Source: Dokdonella_A sp044227025
GTDB taxonomy: Bacteria > Pseudomonadota > Gammaproteobacteria > Xanthomonadales > Rhodanobacteraceae
Direction of reading: 5' to 3'
Length of the DNA: 64,000 nt
Assembly (NCBI RefSeq): GCF_044227025.1
Contig: NZ_JBGAFX010000004.1
Location: forward strand, 248,001 to 312,000
The position numbers and the translations under genes were made by a program. Under the pieces are notes generated by a model. It was given only the letters and a program-made list of their open reading frames with translations. It made no database searches and was not told where the DNA came from. Position 1 is the first letter of the stretch. Each line of letters opens with the position of its first letter. Below, in pieces: positions 1-7,900 of this stretch.

Positions 1-1
1 C

Positions 2-1996
2 GTCGTCGGGATTTTCGATGCCCGCTCGATCGCCGTCGCCGATTTCAACGGTGACGGCCGCATCGACGTTGTGGCCTCGCACGACGATTTCTCCCCTACG
101 CCGGGCCTCACCGTGTTGCTCAACACGACGATGCCGGGATCATCGGTGGTCACGTTCGCACCGCGACAGGACTTTCCCGCCGGAGTGGGCACGTGGGACG
201 TGACCTGCGCGGACCTCAACGGGGATGGCCGCCAGGACGTCGTCGTCGGAGATCTCAATGCTGCTCAACTGTGGGTACTGCTCAATACGACGGCACCGGG
301 TGACACAAGTGTTTCGTTCGCGCCGCCACAGGCGATTCCGGCAGGCACCGAGCCGAGGAGGATCGTGGCTGCCGACATCGACGGTGACGGCAGGCGCGAC
401 CTCGTCGTCGCAACGTCCGGCGCCAACACGGTGTCGATCCTTCGCAACACGACGCCTGCGGGCTCGATGACCGCGACCTTCGCCGCACCCGATGCATTCG
501 CGGTCCCCGCGCATTCCGTGGACGTGTTCGTGGCCGATCTCAATGGCGACGGGCGACTCGACGTAGGTGTAGCGGATAACGTTTCCTTCGCGTCCACGTT
601 GCTTTTCAACACCACCACGTCCGGCGCGTCGCATTTCGACTTCGCCGTGCAATCGCAGATCCCGCTCGCCGCGGCGTATCCGTCGGGCATCGCTGCGGCG
701 GACATCAACGGAGACGGAATCGTCGATATCCTCGTGAGCGACGAGGTCAGCAACAGACTGCTGACGGTGCTCGGCGAAACCGTCGTCGATCGCGCGTCGC
801 CCGCGTTCGCCACGGCTCGGACTTTCGCCGTCGGCATGCAACCACGCTACGCAGCAGCGGCCGACTTCAACGCCGACGGCAAACCCGACCTCGTCGTCGA
901 CAACGCGTCCGACGATTCGATCTCCGTCCTGCTCAACGCGACCGCGGCTCCCGGCGCCGAGCCCGCCTTCGCGCCGCAGCAGGTGTTCGCCGACGACGAC
1001 GAACCCTTGCAGGTCATCGCTCCCGATCTCAATGGCGACGGCAGGCCGGATATCGTCACCGCGAACTCGGTCGCGAACCGTTTGTCCGTGCGCCTCAACG
1101 CCACCCCGCCCGGAGCCGCGGCTAGCTCGTTCACGCCGATGCAGACGATCGCGACGGGAGTCGGCCACGCGGCCAATTCGATCGTCGCCACCGATCTCGA
1201 TCGCGACGGCAAGGTCGATATCGTCGCCGCCGATTGGGGCTTGCTCGAACTGGACGTGTTCCTCAACACCACGAACGCCGGAGCGTCGAGCGTGAGCTTC
1301 GCGCCGCGGCAGGGGTTCGCCGTCGGCTCGCCGAATTTCGTGACCGCGGCCGATCTCAATGGCGACGGCTTCGACGACCTGGTCGCGGTCAACCTCGGGC
1401 TCGACAGCGTGTCGGTGATGCTCAACGCGACGCCGGCCGGTGGTCCGCTCGCATTCCGACCGCCGCAGGATTTCGGTGTCGGCGACGCGCCGCGCGCGGC
1501 CGCGGTCGCGGACATCAACGGTGACGGCAAGCCGGACCTGCTCGTCGCCAACCGCAACGACGGCACCGTGTCGCCACTGCTGAACATCACCGAGCCCGGC
1601 GCGACCGCTGCCGCGTTCATCGTCGGCGCGCCAATCACTGCCGGCGCCCACGCCTACGCGGACCGGGCCGTCGACATCGACGGCGACGGCAGGGCCGACA
1701 TCGTCGCGACCGACCAGGAAGGCGCTGGCGCGACGCTGCTGCTCAACGCGACGGTCCCGGGCGCGACGTCGGCCACGTTCGATGCATCCGCGATCGACGC
1801 GGGCACGAGGCCGTATTCCAGCATACCGATCGACGTCGACGGCGATGGATGCCTCGATCTCGTCGTCGTCAACGACGTGCTCACCGGTGGCTTCGTATCG
1901 GTACTCCCCAACGAACAGTTCCGCACGATGGTCACGGGCAGTCCTGCCATCGGCACCATCCTGGGCGACGCGATCTTCGCCGATGGCTTCGACTGA
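2..1996 (+). CDS. Secreted FG-GAP/VCBS repeat protein, 5' end outside window
   Basis: The reading frame is open from base 2, so the gene begins upstream and its signal peptide is not visible. About twelve copies of a calcium-binding-like loop of the form D-x-N/D-G-D-G-x-x-D recur every 50-60 residues, each followed by a strand ending in LLN-T. This is the FG-GAP/VCBS pattern of seven-bladed beta-propellers in surface or secreted proteins. The C terminus is AIFADGFD, a tag shared with three other secreted proteins in this window. The last 14 bases overlap the start of the next gene. The ligand and role are unknown; adhesion or carbohydrate binding would be a guess. Confidence 0.85.
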   Translation, partial: VVGIFDARSIAVADFNGDGRIDVVASHDDFSPTPGLTVLLNTTMPGSSVVTFAPRQDFPAGVGTWDVTCADLNGDGRQDVVVGDLNAAQLWVLLNTTAPGDTSVSFAPPQAIPAGTEPRRIVAADIDGDGRRDLVVATSGANTVSILRNTTPAGSMTATFAAPDAFAVPAHSVDVFVADLNGDGRLDVGVADNVSFASTLLFNTTTSGASHFDFAVQSQIPLAAAYPSGIAAADINGDGIVDILVSDEVSNRLLTVLGETVVDRASPAFATARTFAVGMQPRYAAAADFNADGKPDLVVDNASDDSISVLLNATAAPGAEPAFAPQQVFADDDEPLQVIAPDLNGDGRPDIVTANSVANRLSVRLNATPPGAAASSFTPMQTIATGVGHAANSIVATDLDRDGKVDIVAADWGLLELDVFLNTTNAGASSVSFAPRQGFAVGSPNFVTAADLNGDGFDDLVAVNLGLDSVSVMLNATPAGGPLAFRPPQDFGVGDAPRAAAVADINGDGKPDLLVANRNDGTVSPLLNITEPGATAAAFIVGAPITAGAHAYADRAVDIDGDGRADIVATDQEGAGATLLLNATVPGATSATFDASAIDAGTRPYSSIPIDVDGDGCLDLVVVNDVLTGGFVSVLPNEQFRTMVTGSPAIGTILGDAIFADGFD

Positions 1997-3233
1997 CGAA
2001 GCACGGCTTGCTGCGGCGGTCGCAAGCGGCAGCGCCGCTGCGACCACGGATCCCGCGCTCGCGCGGTGCGCCGATTGGTTGGCACGCAAGCCGGCGCTCG
2101 CCACACGGCTCGCATCAATCAATGAACCGGACGAACTCCACGCAGCCCTGCTGGCGGCGAACGCGGCACACGGCCATGCGGACGATGCGCCCGCGCTGGC
2201 GACGCTCGCGTTCGAGCGCGCTGCGCCGCCCCATCCGCCGCGCGCCACGTGGCCACTCGCGCAGCGGCGCGGCTGGCAACCGCTCGTGCTGGAGTGGAGT
2301 GGCGCGGGTGCGGAGATCGTCTGGGGTTGCGGTGAAGTGCCGGACACCGTCGCGTTCCATGAGCAAATCGTCGCCACGCTGCGCTATCGCCCGTTCAACC
2401 GCTGGTTCGCGCAACGCACGCCGCTCACGCCCGCGTTCGTCGCCGAGCTCGAAAAAGATGCACTGCCGCTCGCGGGCCTGGTTCTGCATGAGTCGCGCTG
2501 TGGTTCGACTTTGATCGCGCAGGTGCTGAAGGCGTGGCCGGGCACGCGCGTGGTCAGCGAGCCGGGGCTGCTCGACACCGCCCTCACCGCTGCGCTGTCG
2601 GGCATGGACCCGACCGCGTCCACGTTCCGTGCCGCGCTCGCCGCATTGCGCCAGCCTGCGCACGACGATGCACGCGTCGTCATCAAGCTCGACGCATGGC
2701 ACGCGCTCGCGCTCGGCGTGCTGCGCTCGCTGCTGCCCGAGGTGCCGTGGTTGTTCGCGTATCGCGATCCGCTCGAAGTGCTGGTTTCGCACCAGAAGGA
2801 ACCCGGCCGCCACACGGTGCCCGGCATGCTGCCCGAAGCCTGGCTCGCACCCGCCTTCACCGACGACACGCAGCTGCCGATCGAACACGCGGCACGCGTA
2901 CTCGGTTCGCTCTGCGCCGCCGTCGTGCCGCACGCGCAGGCCGCGCAGCTCGTCAACTACGCGGAGCTCGCCGACCCCACGTCGGACGCGCTGTCGACCC
3001 GCATCCCGCGACTGTTCGGCCTCGATCCCGCCGCCGTCGACCGCGAGCGGTTCGCGGCCGCGCGGGCGCATCACTCGAAGCATCCGCGCGAAGCATTCGT
3101 CGATGATCGCGCCGCCAAGAATGAAGCCGCGACCGACGCTCTGCGCGAGATCGCGGCGCGCTGGATGGATCCCCATCACGCCGCCCTCGAAGCGATCCGC
3201 CTGGGCGCGACCGACCTTTCCGCATCCTCGTAG
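1983..3233 (+). CDS. Sulfotransferase-like protein
   Basis: This 416-aa protein starts at an ATG inside the end of the preceding gene. Around residues 165-180 it has LVLHESRCGSTLIAQVL, matching the 5'-phosphosulfate-binding loop of PAPS-dependent sulfotransferases (S-R-x-G-S-T). A second segment, LFAYRDPLEVLVSHQ, resembles the 3'-phosphate-binding strand (RDP). An N-terminal region of about 100 residues has no motif I recognise. There is no signal peptide or membrane segment, so it is probably cytoplasmic. The substrate cannot be read from the sequence. Its TAG stop is the TAG of a GTAGGGCGGG repeat. A distant nucleotide-binding relative is possible. Confidence 0.8.
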   Translation: MASTDEARLAAAVASGSAAATTDPALARCADWLARKPALATRLASINEPDELHAALLAANAAHGHADDAPALATLAFERAAPPHPPRATWPLAQRRGWQPLVLEWSGAGAEIVWGCGEVPDTVAFHEQIVATLRYRPFNRWFAQRTPLTPAFVAELEKDALPLAGLVLHESRCGSTLIAQVLKAWPGTRVVSEPGLLDTALTAALSGMDPTASTFRAALAALRQPAHDDARVVIKLDAWHALALGVLRSLLPEVPWLFAYRDPLEVLVSHQKEPGRHTVPGMLPEAWLAPAFTDDTQLPIEHAARVLGSLCAAVVPHAQAAQLVNYAELADPTSDALSTRIPRLFGLDPAAVDRERFAAARAHHSKHPREAFVDDRAAKNEAATDALREIAARWMDPHHAALEAIRLGATDLSASS

Positions 3234-3615
3234 GGCGGGTCGAGCCGCGCCGCGGCGAGTCCCGCCGCAGCCTGCACGCTCACTGGTGATTGCGATCGCA
3301 AGCCATGCCACGGCGGCACGCGCCTTGCGCGTACCGCCCTACGCGTGCACACGGATGGGGCGCATCCGTAGGGCGGGTCGAGCCGCGTCGCGGCGAGTCC
3401 CGCCGCAGCCTGCACGCTCACTGGTGATTGCGATCGCAAGCCATGCCACGGCGGCACGCGCCTTGCGCGTACCGCCCGTACGCGTGGACACGCGGCATCT
3501 TCGTAGGGCGGGTCGAGCCGCGTCGCGGCGAGTCCCGCCGCTGCATGCGCGTTCACCTGTGATTGGGATCGCAAACCGTGCCATGGCGGCACGCGCCTTG
3601 CGCGTACCGCCCTAC
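3230..3615. repeat. Three tandem units of a GTAGGGCGGG palindromic repeat
   Basis: Three nearly identical units lie at 3230-3342, 3368-3481 and 3503-3615. Each starts GTAGGGCGGG and ends with the complementary ACCGCCCTAC form, with an internal GAGTCCCGCCG block and a GATTGCGATCGCAA palindrome. The outer ends overlap the stop codons of both flanking genes (TAG at 3231-3233 on +, TAG at 3614-3612 on -). Related units occur at 19820-19987, 40272-40294 and 54481-54567. They resemble REP/BIME-type elements. No RAYT transposase gene is present in the window. Confidence 0.85.
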
Positions 3616-4376
3616 GCGCTGAACACGAGGCTGCAGCAGGTCACCGCACCTTCGGCTTTCTGCAATTCGGACACGTTCACTGTGACGACTTCGATGCCCG
3701 CCGCGCGGATGCGTTCGTGCGTGCGCGGGAAGCATGCCGGCGAAATCACGCGGTCGCCGATGCGCAGCACGTTCGCGGCATGCTCCTCCGCGGGATCGAC
3801 CTCGATGATGCAATAGTCCGCGAATGCCTCGCGATCCACCCACGCGGGCTGCAGCAGCACAGTATCGTCTGCGAGCGCAGTGACCGCCGACTTCAGGTGC
3901 AGACAACCACGGATCGCGACGCCGTACACGGAATAGCCGTACTCGCCGAGGATCGCGCGCAACTGCGCGATGCCTTCCGCATTGCTGCGCGCCGATTCTC
4001 CGACGTACACGCGCTTGCCGATGCGCAGCACGTCACCGCCATCGAGCGTGCCGGGCGCCTCGATCGCGCGCAGCTCGCGATAGTCGGCGAGCGCACGCGC
4101 GACCTGCGGTCCTTCGCCGCGACGCGATTCGGCGCCAGGACGCGTCATCACCGCGACTTCGTCGACGACGACCGCGACATCCTCGACGAACACCGCATCC
4201 GGGAATGCCGGTTCCGCCGGAAGCTCCGCGACCTCACAGCCAAGCGCCGCAAGGGCGCGCTGGTAGGCTCGATGCTGTTCGTTCGCACGCGCATGGTCGA
4301 TCGGCGCGCGATCGACGAACGACAACTCGCACTCGGACAGGCTCGGACTCACTTCGCGCGTGATTGCGATCAGCAT
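3612..4376 (-). CDS. ddaH: Dimethylargininase (DDAH-type amidinotransferase fold)
   Basis: This 254-aa protein hydrolyses N-omega-methylated arginines to citrulline and methylamines in characterised family members. Visible family marks are the N-terminal MLIAITREVSPSL, the DAVFVEDVAVV segment, the LDGGDVLRIG strand, the catalytic histidine in CLHLKSAVTAL and the nucleophilic cysteine near the C terminus in GAVTCCSLVF. Length fits the family (about 250-260 aa). I chose the internal ATG at 4376 because homology begins there; upstream codons read as GC-rich noise. It is divergent from a LysE exporter, an arrangement that could pair amino-acid turnover with export (inference). Arginine deiminase is less likely because of the DDAH-like ends. 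Confidence 0.88.
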   Translation of the reverse strand: MLIAITREVSPSLSECELSFVDRAPIDHARANEQHRAYQRALAALGCEVAELPAEPAFPDAVFVEDVAVVVDEVAVMTRPGAESRRGEGPQVARALADYRELRAIEAPGTLDGGDVLRIGKRVYVGESARSNAEGIAQLRAILGEYGYSVYGVAIRGCLHLKSAVTALADDTVLLQPAWVDREAFADYCIIEVDPAEEHAANVLRIGDRVISPACFPRTHERIRAAGIEVVTVNVSELQKAEGAVTCCSLVFSA

Positions 4377-4519
4377 GGGGCATCGACATCCGCTGCGACG
4401 CCGGGTCGCGGGACACGCATTGTCGCCCAGCCGGTTCCGCGCCGCACATTCCAAGTGGCCCTATGCGGCGAGGCATCGCGCCGCTAGGCTGCAGCGCCTT
4501 CAGCCCGCTGAGGTTGGTC

Positions 4520-5155
4520 ATGCCGCTACCGCACGCGACTCTTGGCTTCGCCCTGCTCTGCCTCGGCATGGCGCTGACGCCGGGCCCTAACATGATCTAC
4601 CTGACCTCGCGCTCGATCAGCCAGGGACCCGCGGCCGGGCTGACCTCGCTCGCGGGCACCGCGCTCGGATTCGTCGTCTACTCGCTGCTCGCCGCATTCG
4701 GCCTGACCGCGCTGCTGTTCACCGTGCCGGTCGCCTACGACGTGCTGCGCTTCGGCGGCGCGCTCTACCTCGCCTGGCTCGCATGGCAGGCGCTGAAACC
4801 CGGAGGACGCTCGCCGTTCGCGCCACGCGAGCTGCCGAGGGACTCGCGCCGCAAGCTCGTCGCGATGGGCTTCATGACCAACCTGCTCAATCCCAAAGCC
4901 GCGCTGCTCTACCTCTCCCTGCTGCCGCAGTTCATCGACCCCGACGCCGGCCACGTGCTCGCGCAATCCCTGCTGCTGTGCGCGATCCAGATCACCATCA
5001 GCCTGCTCGTCAACGGCAGCGTCGTCGTGCTCGCCGGTTCGATCGCCAGCTTCCTCGCCGAACGTCCGACCTGGCTCACGTTGCAACGCTGGTTCATGGG
5101 AACAGTGCTCGGCGGCCTCGCGATCCACATGGCCGCACAGGCGAGGGCGCGCTGA
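4520..5155 (+). CDS. LysE/RhtB family amino-acid exporter
   Basis: This 211-aa inner-membrane protein has the family signature near its N terminus (LTPGPNMIYLTSRSI) and later NLLNPKAALLYLSLLPQF. About six hydrophobic segments are visible. LysE/RhtB proteins export amino acids or homoserine lactone-like compounds using the proton gradient. The start at 4520 gives the usual length and places the PGP motif about 20 residues in. Earlier codons in the same frame overlap the divergent dimethylargininase gene and are not family-like. The specific substrate is unknown. Confidence 0.88.
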   Translation: MPLPHATLGFALLCLGMALTPGPNMIYLTSRSISQGPAAGLTSLAGTALGFVVYSLLAAFGLTALLFTVPVAYDVLRFGGALYLAWLAWQALKPGGRSPFAPRELPRDSRRKLVAMGFMTNLLNPKAALLYLSLLPQFIDPDAGHVLAQSLLLCAIQITISLLVNGSVVVLAGSIASFLAERPTWLTLQRWFMGTVLGGLAIHMAAQARAR

Positions 5156-5200
5156 CGCGTGCATGGCGCGCGAGTGCAATGGAAGGCGCTTGGTACTCCC

Positions 5201-5559
5201 CTACGCGACCGCCTCGCTCCCATCGGGAAGGTACAGCACCTCGCCCTCGGGATCGAACACGCATAGCCCATGCTGCCCTGCGAGAGATCGCAGCTGACCC
5301 AAGCGTTCCTCGTCGAATTCATCGAGGTCGAACGTCATCTCCAGCATGGGGCCGGCCGGCTTGTTGTGCGTGAAATCTTCGTACCAGACCGCTCCCTTTG
5401 AACCGTCTTCAGGCCAGGTCTGCAACAAGGCTTCGAAGAAGGCGGCAATGCGCGACGTCGGCGCTCGCGACTGTCTCTCCAGTGGTCGACAAGCTCTGCC
5501 GCTGTCCCGGCATCGGCAAGGTCGCGCGCGTCAATCGCGAATAGCATGGCTTCACTCAT
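5201..5559 (-). pseudogene. Small gene of unknown function with a probable -1 frameshift
   Basis: Two overlapping frames make one sensible protein if a single base is restored near 5455-5465. The N-terminal part starts at ATG 5559 (MSEAMLFAIDARDLADAG), preceded by AAGGA at a good distance. The C-terminal part continues in another frame as RIAAFFEALLQTWPEDG, then GPMLEMTFDLDEFDEERL, and ends in DGSEAVA. Both parts look like ordinary acidic protein, unlike antisense noise. The intact product would be about 118 aa. I do not recognise the family. It could be a true frameshift, a sequencing error or programmed slippage. It lies beside the integron island and may itself be a decaying acquired gene. 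Confidence 0.5.
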
Positions 5560-5565
5560 CGACAT

Positions 5566-5757
5566 TCCTTGCGAGGTTGGGTGGGATGGTGCCCGTACGC
5601 CGAGGCCGCAATGGGAACGTGTGGCTTCGTGCCGGCGGATTCCATCATGGCTCGAACGCTTTGCGTTCAACGGAAAGCCGGATACACGACTGCAACCGTA
5701 CCGCTTGCCAAAGCTGCCTTCACTCGGTCACTTGCAAGGGGAGTCCATACACGAATT
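5566..5757. other. Non-coding gap with a possible IS1111-type right end inside an attC
   Basis: No convincing gene lies here. At 5736-5746 the sequence AAGGGGAGTCC is the reverse complement, over ten bases, of the left end of the IS1111-type element at 6329 (GGACTCCCCT). It is followed by ATACACGAATT and then GTTAGGT (5758-5764), which resembles the R'' box of an attC site. The reading is that an IS1111-type element once sat in the attC of the leftmost cassette and only its right tip remains. A ten-base match is weak evidence on its own. Confidence 0.35.
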
Positions 5758-5758
5758 G

Positions 5759-6232
5759 TTAGGTGCCGCCCTTTGAAAGCTGCACCCACCCATACTCTCC
5801 GAAGTCATGAACGGCGAGCGTTGCGGGTACAGGGTATGACCACCCACCAGCTTTCCACCATGACTCAGCGAACCAACGCGAGAGTAGCGAGACCGTGAGT
5901 TGAAGGCCTGGGAACTCGTCGGGCCCGACAAAATACCGCTCATCTATGTCCGCGACTTCTTCCAGACCGAGTCCGAGTTCAAGTGACCTTCCGGGGAAAA
6001 GACTTGGGTCCTTGTGATCCACCTTGTTGTTCCTTCCGCGCCAGTAGGCCCAAGTACTGGGCGCTCCACCGTACTCATCGGGAAAGATCTCGAAGCTCGC
6101 CTCATCTACACCTTGACCTATTGGTAGGGCCTGCAGCTCTCGGAGCACGGAAATTGTTCGATCCGAAAGACGATCAAGCTTGTGCTGATACATCAACGCG
6201 AATTGCTCTTTGTTCAATCCGTAGGGAACCAT
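5759..6232 (-). CDS. Integron cassette protein of unknown function
   Basis: This 157-aa protein (from ATG 6232; a GTG at 6241 is possible) is aromatic-rich, with no membrane segment and no motif I recognise. Its codon use is less GC-biased than the surrounding genes, which fits acquisition. Cassette logic supports it: the gene starts 14 bases after the attC junction at 6245/6246, and its TAA stop (5761-5759) lies inside a GTTAGGT box, as in the complete cassette at 10041-10452. The compact tryptophan-rich C terminus (WFAESWWKAGGWSYP) resembles many orphan cassette or immunity-type proteins, but no function can be assigned. Confidence 0.7.
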   Translation of the reverse strand: MVPYGLNKEQFALMYQHKLDRLSDRTISVLRELQALPIGQGVDEASFEIFPDEYGGAPSTWAYWRGRNNKVDHKDPSLFPGRSLELGLGLEEVADIDERYFVGPDEFPGLQLTVSLLSRWFAESWWKAGGWSYPVPATLAVHDFGEYGWVQLSKGGT

Positions 6233-6239
6233 CTGCGGC

Positions 6240-6328
6240 ACCTAACGCTTGAGCTAAGCGGCCGCTGCCGCGAATGCGCACGATCTTACACCGTGCCGAT
6301 CCGCAGCGGTCCGCTTGAGTGATCGAAT
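6240..6328 (-). other. attC recombination site, interrupted at its R'' end
   Basis: Read on the minus strand the site ends in GTTAGGT (6246-6240), the R' box of an attC. The inner arms CGCTTGAGCTAAGCGGCCGC (6247-6266) and its partner around 6299-6318 can pair, with extra unpaired bases as in real attC hairpins. It closely matches the complete attC at 10035-10124 across the whole length up to ATCGAAT. There the expected R'' box is replaced by GGACTCCCCTCG, the end of an IS1111-type element. The site is therefore an attC broken by an insertion. Confidence 0.75.
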
Positions 6329-6597
6329 GGACTCCCCTCGTGTCGCCACACGGCTTCAATGAGCCAGACTGAAGGGTTTAGCCTTCAGGACACGGGATCA
6401 CGAGAGGAGTCCGCCATGCATGCTACGCCCAAATCCGCCATCGCTTCCACCGTCGCCGTTGACCTCGCCAAGGACGTGTTCGAACTCGCGTTCGCCGATG
6501 CCGATGCGCGCATCCTCGAACGTCGACGCCTGAGTCGAAGCGCGTTTGCGAAGGCGTTCGACAACCGCTCCCCGTTGCGCATCGTGATGGAAGCCTG
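6329..6597 (+). mobile_element. Left part of an IS110-family (IS1111-type) element inserted in an attC
   Basis: The element begins with GGACTCCCCTCGTG at 6329. An inverted copy, CACGAGAGGAGTCC, lies just before the transposase start (about 6399-6412), giving a subterminal stem. The transposase starts at 6416 and is cut at 6597 by an IS3-family copy. The left boundary sits exactly where an attC R'' box should be. A branch of IS1111 elements is known to target attC sites of integrons, so position and identity agree. The rest of the element is missing. Confidence 0.7.
6416..6597 (+). pseudogene. Truncated IS110-family DEDD transposase, N-terminal fragment
   Basis: About 60 residues remain. They start MHATPKSAIASTVAVDLAKD and continue VFELAFADADARILERRRLS, the N-terminal DEDD-recombinase strand of IS110/IS1111 transposases, in which the first catalytic Asp lies in VAVDLAKDVFEL. 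The fragment ends at MEAC, just before the point where family members carry a conserved G-x-A-H-x-W-A-R segment. There an IS3 copy has inserted. No catalytic C-terminal Ser/Cys domain is present, so it is inactive. Confidence 0.75.
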
Positions 6598-6636
6598 TGA
6601 ATCGCCCCGGAAATCCCGGAGGCTGTTTGGTTTGAG

Positions 6637-7530
6637 TCACACCTCGATGGCGGACTCGTGCTGACGATAATAGTTTTCTTCGGCTTCTGCTGGAGGAATG
6701 TATCCGATGGAGCCGAGCAGGCGGCGATGGTTGTACCAGTCGACCCACTGTAAGGTCGCCAGTTCGATCTGCTCGCGGCTGCGCCACGACTGACGGTGCA
6801 CCACTTCGGCCTTGTACAGGCCATTGATTGTTTCGGCGAGTGCATTGTCGTAGCTGTCGCCCACGCTGCCGACCGATGGTTCGATGCCTGCCTCGGCCAG
6901 TCGTTCGGTGTAGCGGATCGATACATATTGCGAACCGCGATCGCTGTGATGAACCAGTCGGTTCGCCGGACTTCGCGCATGCAGCGCCTGTTCCAGTGCG
7001 TCCAGCACGAACTGCGTTTGCTGGCCAGCGGACACCTTCCAGCCCACGATGCGCCGTGCATAGACGTCGATCACGAAGGCCACGTAGGCGAACCCTTGCC
7101 ACGTCGAGACGAAGGTGTAGTCGCTCACCCATAGCTGATCGGGCCGCTCGGCCTTGAACTGCCGATTCACGCGATCCAGCGGGCACGGGCGCCCGGGATC
7201 GGGCTTGGTCGTACGAACGGCCTTTCCACGGACCACGCCGACGATGCCCAGCTCTCGCATGAGCCGCTCAACCGTACAACGGGCCACGACCCAGCGCTCA
7301 CGTTGCAACTGCTTCCAGACCTTCCTCGCCCCGTACACCTGCTGGTTCTCTTCCCACGCGCGCCTGACCTGCGGCAGCAACGCGGCGTCGCGTTGTAGAC
7401 GCGCCGGTCGCTTCGTCGGATTGGCGCGGCGCCCCGCGTGCAGGTAATACGTCGACGGGGCGATCGGCAATACCCTGCAGATCGGCTCGACCCCGTACAT
7501 CGACCGGTGTTCATCGATGAAACGCGTCAT
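6637..7530 (-). CDS. IS3-family transposase OrfB (copy 1)
   Basis: This is a 297-aa DDE integrase-core transposase. The catalytic triad is visible as D in LWVSDYTFVSTW, D in HHSDRGSQYVS and E in NALAETINGLYKAE, followed by the IS3-typical WYNHRRLLGSIGYIPP end. The N-terminal half has the HTH_21-like segment (YGARKVWKQL). The start ATG overlaps the orfA stop as TGATG, so expression by termination-reinitiation or by frameshifting into an OrfAB fusion are both possible. No A6G slippery run is seen. The protein is identical to the copy-2 product. Confidence 0.92.
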   Translation of the reverse strand: MTRFIDEHRSMYGVEPICRVLPIAPSTYYLHAGRRANPTKRPARLQRDAALLPQVRRAWEENQQVYGARKVWKQLQRERWVVARCTVERLMRELGIVGVVRGKAVRTTKPDPGRPCPLDRVNRQFKAERPDQLWVSDYTFVSTWQGFAYVAFVIDVYARRIVGWKVSAGQQTQFVLDALEQALHARSPANRLVHHSDRGSQYVSIRYTERLAEAGIEPSVGSVGDSYDNALAETINGLYKAEVVHRQSWRSREQIELATLQWVDWYNHRRLLGSIGYIPPAEAEENYYRQHESAIEV

Positions 7531-7850
7531 CACTTGGATCGGCGGTCGAGCTCCGCCTGCGCAAAATACGCACTGGCCTTGCGCAGGATCTCGTTGGCCT
7601 GGCGTAGCTCCTTCACCTCGCGTTCCAGCGTCTTCACGCGCTCTCGCTCCGCCGTCGTCAGACCGGCACGCGACCCTTGGTCGCGCTCGGCCTGCCGAAC
7701 CCAGTTGCACAGCGTCTGCGCCGTGCAGCCGATCTTGGCAGCAATCGATTCGATCGCCGCCCACTGCGAGGTGTGCTCAGCCTGGTGCTCGCGCACCATC
7801 CGAACTGCTCGCTCTCGTACTTCCGGGGCATACTTGTTGGGCTTCTTCAT
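7530..7850 (-). CDS. IS3-family transposase OrfA (copy 1)
   Basis: This 106-aa DNA-binding subunit starts MKKPNKYAPEVRERAVRMVR. It has the helix-turn-helix typical of IS3/IS911 OrfA (WAAIESIAAKIGCTAQTLCN) and a leucine-zipper-like tail (VKTLEREVKELRQANEILRK) that mediates OrfA-OrfAB contact in studied elements. It sits 50 bp inside the element end, as usual. The sequence is identical to the copy-2 product. Confidence 0.92.
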   Translation of the reverse strand: MKKPNKYAPEVRERAVRMVREHQAEHTSQWAAIESIAAKIGCTAQTLCNWVRQAERDQGSRAGLTTAERERVKTLEREVKELRQANEILRKASAYFAQAELDRRSK

Positions 7851-7900
7851 GACTCCATCCTCTCAAAGGTTGGAGCCTCCGGGAAAGCCGGGGCGATTCA

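Larger units (their letters stand above)
6598..7900 (-). mobile_element. IS3-family insertion sequence, copy 1 (inverted relative to copy 2)
   Basis: This 1303-bp element has 27-bp imperfect terminal inverted repeats (6598-6624 and 7874-7900, outer end TGAATCGCCCCGG). It carries orfA (7530-7850) and orfB (6637-7530) on -. It appears base-identical to copy 2 at 8343-9645 but in the opposite orientation. Its flanks do not match: the left flank is IS110 transposase (ctg) and the right flank is ATPase gene (gtg). There is no target-site duplication, so a deletion between two formerly separate copies is likely. Confidence 0.9.

Noticed and set aside
140..2377. A 745-codon minus-strand frame over the FG-GAP and sulfotransferase genes
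   Set aside because: Antisense to well-supported genes, Arg-rich repetitive translation, no start signal.
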